Shown piece after piece: positions 34,199-45,600 of a stretch of DNA of 64,000 nt. Each line of letters begins with the position of its first letter. Positions within the stretch are counted from its first letter, which is position 1. This DNA is from Isoetes taiwanensis (lineage: Eukaryota > Streptophyta > Lycopodiopsida > Isoetales > Isoetaceae), in assembly GCA_021234155.1 (NCBI GenBank), contig JAJEKV010000326.1, positions 122,001 through 186,000 of the forward strand, in the 5' to 3' direction. The position numbers and the translations under genes are program-made. The notes below the pieces were generated by a model. It searched no databases and was not told the origin of the DNA. It was given only the letters and a program-made list of their open reading frames with translations.

Positions 34199-36004
34199 AG
34201 TATCATTATAGGTATTTTTTATAAGTAGTAGGCCCGGTGCTTATGGCCTTTGGCTATGGTGAGATATGTGCTTACATAGTTGAATAAACTACACTTTTAT
34301 GCTATCCATATTTAAACTTGCTCATGATCCCATACATTGGCCATTTCATCCAACGAGCGGCCAATACGAAAGGGTTATGTACATTCCTAAAGTGCGGAAT
34401 ATTTCAGCTAAAGCCTCAATGAGAAACTAGACCATGATTTGAGGGTTGAAACGTGGTTGCAAATTTATAGGTAATGCTCAACAGACATTTTCATGGTCTT
34501 GCTACTCTGAAGCTCTCTGCAAATCTAACTCTATGGACTTGTATTGTATTGGAACCCATAGAATTTTTTCTCTCAGGCAGCTGATATTCAACAAATGCTC
34601 TTGTTGAGGTGTGAATTAAGAGAACTATATGTATTTAACTGGATTGTTGAGCAATTCAGCACAGACATGATCAAACTACTATAGAATTTGAAGAATGGGC
34701 AATTTGTGGGCAAAAACTCTTAGAAATGCGTAGTTTTTCAAGCTGGGCCTAGGATTTGTGGGCAAAGACATTGCCATGATCCAGATGCATATCTCTGTGC
34801 AGTGGTGGTGCCCAACTTCAAGTTTATAGTGAAGAAAGATCACAAGCCCAAGTATGGTTTGGATATAACCCTTAGGATGATTATCAAGTTTTCGGTAATT
34901 TGTTTTATGTCTGTACAACAGTTACAAAGGAATATAATCCATCAACTGGAAAATGTAAGTGCAATTGTCACTTCTATCTTTGTTATATCATCTTTATTCT
35001 GTGCAGCAGACTTCCACCTTAGGCTTTAAGACATTGCAATTAAACTGTTCAACTTGGTAATTGCATTGTTATAATTCTTAAACAAAGCCCATTTAGCCCC
35101 GCCTGCTAGTTAAGAAGCCCCTTTGTTCATAGCTGTTCATCCTTACTTTTCTCGGTTGCTTTGTACCATCTGATGCAATTATCTGCAAGGCTATGTAGTT
35201 AAATTTGCCCCTTTCAAAGGTTTGGGCCAAAAATAATCCCATGGATTGAATGCAAGGTCATGCAGATTGTTTTTCGCATAAGATGTGTCTTCGATGCATC
35301 AACAAATGAATGGATATCGAACTTTGCTCCAAGATTGTGGCTTGCAACGCCTCAGACCATGTTATCCGTGAGCATAGAGTGAGCATTGATTTGAGTACAA
35401 CTTGGCTTTCTCGGAAGGGTTGATCGTGATTTTTGCGGACCTCAAGCTTTCTTGTTAACTCTTTGGGTGTTTGTGGAATGTACCTAAAGGTATTTATCAT
35501 GGAATGCACTGCTATCTGGATATGACAATGCATTTGACATGGAAGCATTGAAATGCTATCCACAGATGCTTTTGGAGAGGACATAACGAATTCTGCCACA
35601 TTTATCTTGGTGCAAAAGGGTGTCTGTGAAATGTAATCCCTTCAGGTAAGGTCACTGCTTTGGTTGTTTGCTATTTAATAGCACGCTTGATCTGGATTCC
35701 TTGAAGATGTCAGAATTCGTCCATTGTAATAAGGATTTTAACTTGTGTATAACGTTTACATACGGGATGTTAGATTTTCCTTTTTAAAAGGCAGAAAATT
35801 TATTCAGGACTGTCCGATTAAGAAGCATAAATTCTAAAACTGCCAGAAGTCATATATATCAACTGTAACCAGGTTAGTCCATATCGGGATTTGGCTAGAA
35901 TAATGCACAACATTGTACTGTAATTTGTGCAATGACTGGACGTTATGCACATTATGGTAATGGGAAAGTAACACTAAATCTATATAAGGAGATGTGGCAG
36001 GAAA
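34199..36004. other. Intergenic stretch without recognisable gene
   Basis: Short frames at 34802-35029 (+) and 35258-35599 (-) show no family resemblance. The composition is like the surrounding non-coding DNA. Confidence 0.6.
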
Positions 36005-37860
36005 ACATTACATGTGCCTTAGTTGCATGTGCTAGTTTATTGAGAAAGTGAAATGGATTCATACAAGCATAAAATGGTTGCGATGCTGATGCGTTCATGG
36101 GTTGTTCCATTATTGACGTGTATGCAAAATGTGGGAACTTGAAGGATACTCCCTAGAGTTTGTGAGGATGCTTGTACATGATGTATTTTCGTGACATACT
36201 CAGCATGAAAAGTGCAGTGAAGCATTTGGGCTATTTGACCAAATACAAGCAGAAAGTTTTGAACCAGACGAGGCCACATTTGTTAGTGCCTTAACTGCAT
36301 GTAGCATTCTTCTAGCTTTAGAATGAGGAAAGCAATCCATAGGAATATCATGTTAGCAGGATGTGAGCTAGATGTGTATGTTGGCAGCAGTCTCATAGAT
36401 ATGTATGCCAAGTGCCATAGTATAGCGAATGCCTGCCAGATATTTCACCAAATGCCTATACAAGATCTAGTTTCTTGGAGTTCATTGATAGCTGGATATG
36501 CTCGGGAAGGAGACCTTGATGAAGCAAGCACTCTTGCTATATAAGCGAATGCGGTTAGAGAATTAACTCCTGATAGTGTTACATTTGTAAGCATTCTAGG
36601 GGCTCGTGCTGGAAAGGCTTCTTTGGAAGAGGGGAAATGAATGCACAATAAGGTCTAGGGGACAAGACACAAGACTGATATCTCTGGGGGCACTTCTGTT
36701 GTAATACATTGAAAATGTAGGTGTATAGAGGATGCTCACCAGACATTTGACAGATTTTTGTCCAGAACCGTGATATTGTGGAGTGCTTGGAGGGTATGCC
36801 CAGCATGGGGATACCCTGAAGTGCAATCAAGCTCATGAAGGAAATGCGTTACAAGGATGTGGATGCGGATAAGTACCTTTACTGGATGAAGGTTGTTAGT
36901 ATTTCATCTTAATGGGCAGCCACTATCAGACCAATCGCCTGGACGAGCAGATTACCTGGATGAAGCAGCAGAGCTTGGGGACACTGTGCCATAGAGCTGA
37001 GCGAGGTTGCAGCAAAAATGGATTCTTCAATTAAGGATGGAGGCAGTAAAAACAAGTAAATAGACACTTCTAGATTAATGACAGAAGTTGTGTACACATG
37101 TTAAAATGCACAGATTTTGACTATATAATATATAGCAGAAAGATTTTGTGTATCTGTTCATTGTTTGTGGATTGTGGATTGTGGGCATGGTGATGGCCTT
37201 TGTGCCCTAGATTGTTTTGGCAGAATGCACCACAACAACACAAAGGCAGATAAAGTTAATTTTTTGATTATCTTACAAGCATGTACCGACATTAGTATTG
37301 CCGTAGAACGTGGCAATCTGTCCATGAACAGATTCTGGACTTCGACAGTGCAGTTATGGATATATATGCCAAGTTTGGGAAGCTTGCAGATGGACATGAG
37401 TTGATAAAGTGACATTTTTTACTGGTTTGAAGGCGGGTGGTATTATAGAGAACATAGAGCATGGTGAGCCGGTCCCTGAGTAGATCGTTAATTGTGGGTT
37501 AGAATTCAATATAGGTCATATGCTTGTTGACATGACAGTAAATGTGGCAACAGAGGCTTATATTTTTTGACAACCTGGTAACTCGTGATTGGTTGTGGCA
37601 TAGAAGATAGTGATTGCAGGTTACTGCCAGAATGATGAGGGGGGTCTTGCTCTCAAAAGTTTTGAAGACATGCAACAAAGTGATGGAATTCCACATATTC
37701 TCAAATATTAAAGGCTTGTGGTAGCATTGGGGCCATAAAACAGGGCCGGGGATTGAATTGTTGTCAGCATGATGTTTGTATTTGGAAATACACTATGCCA
37801 CCTTTGTGACATCACTTTGTTCACTGGGACCACAAAGGAGTATACAACCATTATCAGGCA
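36005..37860 (+). pseudogene. Pentatricopeptide repeat (PPR) pseudogene
   Basis: Broken repeat units follow one another on the plus strand: CALVACASLLR, DAFMGCSIIDVYAKCGNLKD (about 36090-36150), PDEATFVSALTACSILLALE (about 36257-36325), an open piece with DVYVGSSLIDMYAKC, ACQIFHQMPIQDLVSWSSLI and GYAREGDLDEA (36323-36544), then TPDSVTFVSILGA, a degenerate YAKFGKLADG (37365-37400), and near 37690 text like LKACGSIGAIKQGRGIE. This is the alternating long/short repeat type found in plant organelle RNA-editing factors. Many stops and frame changes make it dead. No DYW or E domain was found before the microsatellite at 37975. Confidence 0.85.
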
Positions 37861-37974
37861 CATGTGGTGTTGCGGATGCACGTATTTTAATCTATGGAAC
37901 AACCAATGCCTGGGGTGATACCTTTTGCAAGGACACGCATTTATGATAGAGATAGGTATAGGTATAACAGTATA

Positions 37975-37998
37975 ATTATAATTATAATTATAATTATA

Positions 37999-38051
<53 letters not shown>
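37975..38051. repeat. TAATTA / TTA microsatellite forming the tail of a LINE
   Basis: About five ATAATT units are followed by about 20 ATT units on the plus strand. On the minus strand this is an ATA/TAA tail directly after ATAGAC, the same text that ends the LINE at 7233-8445. It is therefore probably the 3' tail of the LINE piece to its right, later expanded. It produces a spurious poly-Asn frame. Confidence 0.85.
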
Positions 38052-38480
38052 GTCTATTGCTCACTTGGGCCTCGAGAGACCATGGAGCACATGAACAAAG
38101 TGTTTACAGCTTAAGTAATAAGGAACGGTGTGCATCCACCGCCCTTAAGTAAGGTCCTAAAAGCATTGGCGGCATAGATAATAAAGAATGAAAGTCCGCC
38201 ACCTCCTGGATGCGATATTTATCCCTGATATGTACATATTCCGAACATTGCAAGAATACATGATGTTCATCTTCGATGTTCCCTGAATTGCATACCTTAC
38301 ATTTCCCGTCTTCCAATGGAGTCAAGCTTCTTGTAACTTATGGGACAAATTTATAATTTGCTTCCTACTTCTCTTAGCTAACATAACAGTTAAGCCAACA
38401 CAAGGACTGATACTTCTATTGCGGCAGTAGATTCCTCTATATCTTTCATATTCTTGAGGAAAGTTATTTAAGAAGAGGTC
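38052..38480 (-). pseudogene. 3' end of LINE (same family as 7233-8445)
   Basis: On the minus strand the text runs YERYRGIYCRNRSISPCVG, LAKRSRKQIINLSHKLQEA, then CKVCNSGNIEDEHHVFLQCS and IRDKYRI, with a stop at 38104. The CxVC...EDExH..L.C motif and the following YxxIRDxY match the relic at 7451-7822. A frame break lies near 38330. The RT itself is not visible here. Confidence 0.65.
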
Positions 38481-40559
38481 TGACATTCTATTCTACTGAA
38501 TTCACATATTCATTCAAACAGATCTGAGGCAGTTTACCCATCAAGTTGCCATAGATCATCTAAATTTTCCATCTCTGCATACTGGAAGAAGAAGCCCTTC
38601 ATCTTCTCCATTTCCTTAGTTTTATTAGCTTTCTGATGTTTGTGGTGGACAGACCTACCCTGAGAGGGGCTAGATATTTCAGAGATTGTATAATGGAATT
38701 AACAATTATCTCTATGGCATGGAGTTCTCTTGGGGAGTTTTCTTGGATCATAGATATTAGATGATAGAAGCTCAATAGCTCTAAAAATTTGGCTGGCTCC
38801 AGTTATCAATTCAACAGTTTTATATGCAAGTCTATGTCTGATCAGCTGGAGTTTAATAAAGATAGGAGGATGAAGTCTTTTCAGTTATAGATTTTTCTCT
38901 TTTAGTTTTAGTAGCACCTAAAACAGTATTTGAAATAATATTATCTTTTAGGAATTCATTATTAACCCAATTTTCTTTCTCACTGTCATGCCACCCCACC
39001 CCAGGGAACAAATTCAAACATTTTAATTACACCTCCATTAAAAGGACATTTTTTTGAAGTAATATGAAGAGGTGCCTGGAGAGCTTGAGTCCCCTACTGT
39101 TGTTGAAAATTGGAGCTCTACAGTTCACAGATGGACAAACTATTAGGAACCACATATTGTTCATTATTTTCTACAGGCCTTTCAAGTGTGTCCAAAACAT
39201 ATTCATCCAAATCTATATTATCTGCATTTCTTCCACAATCTCTCTGTCAACTGTTTGCACTTTAATCATTAAAGTTCTACAATAAACCATCTTGCAGAGA
39301 TGCAAGCCGATCTGCAATCTCAACAGATACATGAATAGAGGGTGAATGAGGAGGAGTGGAAATAGGGCTCAAATCAATCAAAGAACTAATAGACAAATCG
39401 AAGGTTGGGGAAGTGTTTATGGAAATATGTTTTGAATCACAGTTAGCTGAATTGCTTAATAACAAATCTTTATCTTGATCAGCATTTAAATTAGCATGTG
39501 CCTCAAATTGATTTAAACAATCTATTAGTGAAAGAGGTTGTTTGATATCTTTGCATTTTGGCATCTTCAATAATTTGGTTGAGAGCTTGACGTAAATCAT
39601 TAATGCATACGAGCTTTACCTTTAATATCTTTTATTTTGTCATGATTCTGCAAAACTTTTATACCTTCTAAGTATCATTGTTTGTTGTACCAAAATACTT
39701 AAACATTCCAATTCTTTCTCTATCCCTCAAGTTTTGTTGTTGTCTTTCCATTATATACTTATGAATCCTTCTATGACTTCCATTTATCCTTGTGCAGTTG
39801 AGATCTTTGGTATTATTATTATTATTTTCCAATAGAACACTCGAACTTGAACCTTTGGAATTGCTAATTGTTAACATGACTGAGCAAGTCCAACGGCTTA
39901 GAACTTCTATCTGCAACTGCATATTTTACTGATGCACTCTCATCTGTTGATACTGCATCCACTATCAACGCAATTGTCATATAAAAAATGCCTGTATTTG
40001 CATTTGTAGCACTCAGGAAGTAATCCTAACCATCTCAAGGGTATCAATTTTGGTGTCCCCATCCCTCCCTCCCCCCCCCCCCCCTCCTTCTTCCCCCCCC
40101 TCAAACAAATAGCTTGAAAGTATTTGTGGTTTAAGAAATGCATTTGTGGTTTGAGAAATTACGTTGATGCCTTTTTCAATAACCGATGAGTAATTTTGAT
40201 AATAACTAACCACTTCATTAATGCTGGAGGGTCCTTTTCAAACGTTCAAACGTTCAAATAGTGGAGACATGGAGTTTATTCCTCATTTTTGAGACACGTT
40301 CAAATGGTGGAGACATGTAGATGGAGTTTATTCCTCATTTTTTTGCTCGTCATATTGTGGCAAGTCTACAGTGTGAAGCAACTTTGTGAAAAATGAAAAA
40401 GAAACATGTATTCTTAAATGTGGCAGATGAACAAATGCAGAATGAACATCCATTTTTTAGGGTCAGTTTGAGATCATTGTTGAAAGAAATTCAATCTGAA
40501 GAAGTTTTAGTGGTTTAGAATATGCAACTATTTCTAGTGTCAATATTGAGAATGCAGAT
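38481..40559. other. Decayed sequence, possibly older LINE remains
   Basis: Minus-strand text around 38650-38900 (for example SIIQSLKYLAPLRVGLS) and the frame 39600-39277 may be upstream parts of the LINE at 38052-38480, but I could not match them to a known domain. No intact gene. Confidence 0.35.
40071..40101. repeat. Poly-C tract
   Basis: Runs of 14 and 8 or more C with short T interruptions. They give rise to an accidental Gly-rich frame on the minus strand. Confidence 0.9.
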
Positions 40560-41011
40560 GATGATAAGACAATCGGTCTTGATCCTAGTATTGTGAACGA
40601 CACCAAAAAGAATATCAAGAAGAGAAAAAGGAGATACAAAAAACAGAATGTCTCAAGAAGAAAAGACAGAGACAGAGATAAAAAGAAGTTAATGAGGCAT
40701 TAGTGAAGAGTGGAGGTCAAGATGGATTGGATAAAAGTGGTGCAACAAAAAGAAGAGTAGTGTTAAACACCGCAAATTCATTCTTGAGGCAAACAAAAAC
40801 AATGAATCTCCAAATTAAACAAGAAATATTGATTGATATACTAAACCATAAAGCTATGGAAGAGACAATTGAGGATCCCTTGAAGAACTTGGAAGCAAAA
40901 ACAACCATAATAAAGAATATCATAAATTCAATCCAAATGATGAAGCAATTAACTAGTCTAGATTGTATGGCTGCTAAAAAAATCTTGTTTAGCAATGGCA
41001 ATAGGAAATGA
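40560..41011 (+). pseudogene. Fragment of the same transposase-like family as 1-3162
   Basis: After a Lys/Arg-rich stretch (NIKKRKRRYKK), the frame 40703-41011 reads LQIKQEILIDILNHKAMEE, then ATIIKNIINSIQMMK-like text and TSLDCMAAKK. It aligns along its length with the minus-strand block 2974-2630 (EEKREVLNDFLKHKEMKD, HVIENIRESIQTIKG, SLDSMAARR). The rest of the gene is absent. This match supports a multi-copy mobile family. Confidence 0.6.
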
Positions 41012-41394
41012 ACAGAAAATTGGCTACATAAAAATGAGTACTGTCTCCTCACGCCTCATTTATGAAAATGAGCATGTTGCTCCTGCATACATTTTGGCCT
41101 GCAACATTCGCTGGAAAAGCTTGCCATCTTGAACATTTGCCGCAATCAGGGCCATCCTTATAAACATGAATCGAGCTATTCTAACCTGCCCATCCATAAT
41201 ACATTTCCATTATGAGGTGCATAGACTATTGGAACTGACAACCTGAGCTCCCCTTTCTCTGAACTCCATCAATCTTGAGTAGAAGAGCTTGATCACACAT
41301 CTGCTCACCTTCATGAAAACACGTTAGTTACTAATGAGCCCTTTGTTTTCCTAGATTTAGCCAATGGAGGAACTTCTAAAAGCAACCAAAAGGA
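41012..41394. other. Spacer next to the RAD4-like pseudogene
   Basis: No supported gene. An exon-like stretch on the minus strand after TTTTCATGAAG may be a further RAD4 exon but I could not match it. Confidence 0.35.
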
Positions 41395-42603
41395 ATGGTA
41401 AGAACCTACTGATTAGTGGGTAATGGCTCAGTAAAGGAGTCCAACTCCATATCTTCCATAGCACTCCTCAATATTGAAGGTACCTCACGAGAACTGGATT
41501 GTGTAGCCACCATTGATGCTTCATGAGGCTTGCTTGAGTTGGGTGAGCAGCTGGAGCTTCTACATTTGAAGATCGATCCTCTCCATGACTAATATTTTTG
41601 GTTAGTTCTGCAGTAGCAGCTGTTTCTAACTGCTTTAAAGGAAGTGGAGTAGCATCCCACCAGCATTCATCAACGCGATGGGAAGAGATCTTAGACTATG
41701 AAGGGATATACATAAACATGCATTGTTTTGTCATAGTTGAATTCAAAATGACAATAATGTGGACGTAATCTGTACAAGAAGCACTCCTAGTTGCCCTTCC
41801 TCGAGTCCCAAATGAAACCATGAAGTAGGACACCTAGTTAATAATTTAAATTTTATAATCAGCTAGGTAGCATGTTGAGAACATTTGCATGTAATGTTAT
41901 CTTAGATGTCTCCAGTAACTACCAACAATATGTCCTTGAGACATTTTTACTCTCACAGTCTCTCAACAGGAATCAACGCATGAACTTAGAAGAAAAGAGA
42001 AGATGCTATAGCAACATCAAGCATGCTACAACAAACAAAAGAGAAGATGCTATAGCAGCATCAAGCATGCTACAACAAACAATCATTTCTTCTAAAGTGA
42101 AAAGCAATGGGTTATACCTCTGTGTAGCATCCTTTGCACCATTCCCATCAAAAGCTATAACATATCGAACAGAAAGTCTCCTACCACCTGTAGCCTGCTC
42201 AACTTTATTTGGAGCATTGATGAGCCCACTTACAGCATCCACATGTATCCACCGTCCCTCTGCACCCTCACCTCCACGAAATATTTCAGCCCAGTGTAGC
42301 ATGAGACCTTTCTTACTTGACCAAATGGTGCCACTTGAACTTCTAGACTTTGTAGGTAGATTCTTTCATTGGGCATTCAAAGCCGGCTCAACTTCAGAGT
42401 TTCCAGAAGGTTCTATGACAACAGACGTTACACTCATTGCCATGCCCTACTGCAGCTCAAATTCTCTATCCCCTTTCCTACTTGATTTTTCTCTTTTGGA
42501 AGGAGATTTAGGTGTATCTATGTCATTGTGAATGTTGCTCTGTTCCGAGCTTACCTTTTCTTCAGATCCTGTTGGGTATGCTGTAGTCTTCTCTTTGTCT
42601 TTT
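41395..42603 (-). pseudogene. RAD4: RAD4/XPC DNA-repair gene relic, cut by the gypsy LTR
   Basis: On the minus strand the text starts directly at the LTR edge with QKDKEKTTAYPTGSEEKV, then SSRKGDREFELQ (the conserved KGD-x-EFE-x-Q), a stop, SVTSVV, and LHWAEIFRGGEGAEGRWIHV with DAVSGLI, KVEQATG, LSVRYVIAFDGNGAKDATQR, ending at a donor (CAGAGGTATAA, about 42111). Later exons read SHRVDECWWDATPLPLKQLE (about 41690-41630) and EDMELDSFTEPLPTNQ (about 41440-41400). This order is that of the transglutaminase-like and following region of plant RAD4/XPC, the damage-recognition protein of nucleotide excision repair. In-frame stops show that this copy is dead. The 5' part may lie beyond the gypsy element, outside the window. 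Confidence 0.82.
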
Positions 42604-44081
42604 TGTGACGTTCCAGTACGATATATGGTCTCAAGACGATACCAGATCAAGACCTGGCCACGCTGCAGACCGCCATTCCAATCGACGTGTATGCCGACGT
42701 GTAGCCAAGCAAGTGGCGCCCTAGGGGGCAACTTGCAAGGGTGCGCACACTTAGCAATGTGCGCACTTTAAACCTTTAACCAATTAAAGGCAGACCAAGG
42801 GTCATAGAAACCCTAAACCTAACTTATAGCCTATGTAAGGCAACCAAACCCTAATTCTTCTCTTTTCGTCCATGAACCTTCCAAGCTCCAATTCGCGCGC
42901 CTCAAGAGTCAAATCCGACTCCCAAGATCTGCCCGTGCGCTCTAGCTCATCAGATTCCCTTTCCGACCACATCCCCAAGCAGAACAGCGACATGGACACA
43001 TTCGGATCAAGAGGAGTGAACCAGGGATCAGGTATTTAGTCGATTTAATAGCCTAAACCGTAGACACGACCATCGAACCAATAGGTTTAGCCTATTAAAT
43101 TGCCCTTAGTAGCCAAGCAGATCCCCAGACTGGTAACTAAAGAACCTAACTCTATGATATAGATTAGATCTTATTCTTTAGTTCTATGATGATGTGATGG
43201 ATGGAGGACTCATTGTATTGGGAAGGGGGGTAGAGACCTACAGCTTAATAGTTGATGCTCCTAGCTAGCCTTCTTAGCACACTGTAATTTCGGCCTGTGT
43301 ACAAGAACCACACCTGGTTGTGGGTGAAGGGGCCGGATCGCTCGAAGGAGGTTCGTGTTCGACTCTTGACCAATCCCTCTGGTGTGTAAAGTCTACCGGG
43401 GATCATAGTGGACTAGGTCTAATGGCTTGCCACTGAGTGTGGGCAAGGCATGGGCTCGACACCCGTGGGGTGCTCCAGTGGGTTCAAGTCGAATAAGGGC
43501 AGTGGCCCTCTAGTCACCTTGAGTCAAAGATGGAGATCTCTCGGAGGGAGTGATCCCTACGCCCCCATCGAACCGGGAGATGCAACCCAAGAATAGCCCC
43601 TTTGGCTATGCATCCCATGGCTACAATCAGGTCCCAACACTCTTCAACCTACTCGCAAACTATGCACCGAGGGGCGGATGGAGTGGACAACCCTATGCCA
43701 TGTTCTCATGCCGCCCAAATCCATTGTCATGAATTTCGCCGCAATGAACTCACGGAGACCCAAGCCGGTCATTCCACGAGTTCGAGCCTTGGGTAGGAAC
43801 CCATATGTATTGTGCTGATCTTTGTCTATGCAGATGTTGATGTACCACCCTTCGAGGTGGATATGTGATGATGTTGTATACTGACATGTATGTTTACGCT
43901 TCTGCAGCTAGGTAGGCCCTGAGGGAGACGGGGTAAAATGACCCCTTCATTCTTCCCCTTTGGAACTCATTACGGTTGCGTTGATATGTGGAGGGCCCTC
44001 AGTGATCGGATGGAGCTGGTATGGGGGATGAACTCCTGTTTGTATACGGTGATGCACCGTATACGAGTAGGGGATGTCACA
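42604..44081 (+). repeat. 5' LTR of the gypsy element
   Basis: Bounded by TGTGACGTTCC and GGGGATGTCACA, with 6-bp inverted ends (TGTGAC/GTCACA), 1478 bp. The primer site begins one base after it. The 3' LTR lies outside the window, so age cannot be estimated here. Open frames inside (42447-42771) are not coding. Confidence 0.85.
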
Positions 44082-44082
44082 G

Positions 44083-44094
44083 TGGTATCAGAGC
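44083..44094 (+). other. Primer binding site, initiator-Met tRNA
   Basis: TGGTATCAGAGC, the exact plant Ty3/gypsy and copia primer site, one base after the LTR end. Confidence 0.95.
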
Positions 44095-44286
44095 AATGTT
44101 CTTGGAGACCAAGAGCAAAGCACTGACCATGCTCCCAGTAGTACTAACTTGATAGGATCCTCAAACCTCGAAAAATGGGAAAAAAATTTCTCATTTTTTT
44201 TAGTTTTATGCTAAGCTAGTAACAGTAAGTGAACTAGAACATAAAAAGATTAAAATTAGTGAGCCAAACCCTTCTAAAGCAAGAAG

Positions 44287-44353
44287 GTCTCACATGTCGC
44301 GCCAGGAGCAAAAATGAAACTCCCATTTTTGAGCTGGGCGCAACGTGTGAGAC
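44287..44353 (+). promoter_or_regulatory. 67-nt hairpin motif, copy 1
   Basis: Outer arms GTCTCACATGT and ACGTGTGAGAC (one mismatch), inner arms GCGCCAG with CTGGGCGC, and AAAAATG with CATTTTT. It lies 236 bp upstream of the first cassette's TATA box. The same 67-nt unit occurs twice before the second cassette. Confidence 0.8.
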
Positions 44354-44500
44354 ATTGAGCCAAAAACACCTTAAAAAGTGATGAATTTCTGAAAAGTAAC
44401 ATGGTAATTTGAATTCCAAACTAAGAACTAGCCAGATTAGTATATTACATTCCTAGAAACATGCTTAGAAAGCATAAAATTTAGCATCAAAATCCACCAT

Positions 44501-44536
44501 GTCTCACACGTCGCGCCAGGAGCAAAACTGGAACTC
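44501..44536 (+). promoter_or_regulatory. Half copy of the hairpin motif
   Basis: Only the left half is present (GTCTCACACGTCGCGCCAGG followed by AGCAAAA). The right arm is missing, so this copy cannot fold. It lies 53 bp before the TATA box. Confidence 0.75.
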
Positions 44537-44588
44537 CAGATGGCTCACCCAAAAGAGTAGTTTGAAATTTGACCTAAAATTGGCCATC

Positions 44589-44596
44589 TATAAATA
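44589..44596 (+). promoter_or_regulatory. TATA box of the H3-like cassette
   Basis: TATAAATA followed by AGACC and CCCCCATTTTC, 104 bp before the start codon at 44693. The second cassette has the same arrangement (TATAAATAGGACCCCATTTTC at 53665), so both look like copies of one promoter. Confidence 0.7.
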
Positions 44597-44879
44597 GACC
44601 TAGGCCCCCATTTTCTCGTTTCTCTTTGGAAAAAAATCCCCTTGCTAAAGGCGATTTTTGGGCGCCGACATCGGATTGACGAGCCGTCAAACATGGCCGG
44701 GACGAAACAAACTGCCAGAGTTCCTCCTGGAGACACAACCCCCAGCGCCATACTCCAAGGAATGCTTCGGGAGCGTCTTTTTCACACAAGGCCCCCAAAA
44801 ATGAACTTGTATAAAAAATTAGCATGAAAACCAGTATATATGTGATTTTTTTATACGACAATACAAAATGTAAAGAAAA

Positions 44880-45600
44880 ATCATGTGTTGTTCCTAGTTT
44901 TGCAAAATCAATAGTGGTTCATATCATATTATTTGTACTAATTCATAAATTTACAGTAGTTTCTAGAAATCATCATTAGTTTGTATGATTGTTTTTTAAT
45001 GTACAATGATTTAGCAAAATCATATCCTGTTTATATACATGACTTCTACGATTGTACAATAGGTTTTTGAAATCATCAACAGTTTAGAAGAGGTATTTCA
45101 AGCATATATTGATTTTGAAAAACCAATAGTGGTAAATATCATATTTTTTGTACTAATTCAAAATTTTACACTAGTTTCTAGGAATCATTATTAGTTCATA
45201 AGGTTATTTTTAAGTGTAGATTGATTTAGCAAAATCACTAATAGTTTATATCATGTTTAATTACATGAATTCCATAATCATATAATAGTTTTTTGAAATC
45301 ATCCATAGTTTAGAAGATGTATTTTAAGCATATATTGATTTTGCAAGACCAATAGTGCTTCATATCGTATTTTTTGTACTAATTCAAAGATTTATAGAAA
45401 TCATAATTAATTTGTGAGATTGTTTTTAAGTGTATAGTTTTTTAGCAAAATCATTGCTAGTTCATATCATGTTTACTTACATGAATTCTACAATCGTACA
45501 ATTGTTTTTTGAAATCATCAATAGTTTAGAAGATGTGTTTTAAGCACATCTTGATTTTGCAAAACCATTCCTCGTTCGTACTATATTTAATTTATGAATT
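44880..45600. repeat. Subterminal tandem repeats of the CACTA-like element, period about 215 bp
   Basis: The phrase GATTTTGCAAAACCAATAGTGG and its variants recur at about 44897, 45109, 45331 and 45550. Each is followed by TATCATATTTTTTGTACTAA and by GTTTTTTGAAATCATCAATAG in the same order. This is about 3.4 copies, diverged. Confidence 0.85.

Noticed and set aside
37708-38064. Poly-Asn protein on the minus strand
   Set aside because: It is a translation of the ATT microsatellite and LINE tail.
39940-40213. Gly/Glu-rich small protein
   Set aside because: It is a translation of the poly-C tract; no other support.
41872-42531. 219-codon open frame on the plus strand
   Set aside because: It is the antisense shadow of the RAD4/XPC exon, whose minus-strand reading matches a known conserved domain.
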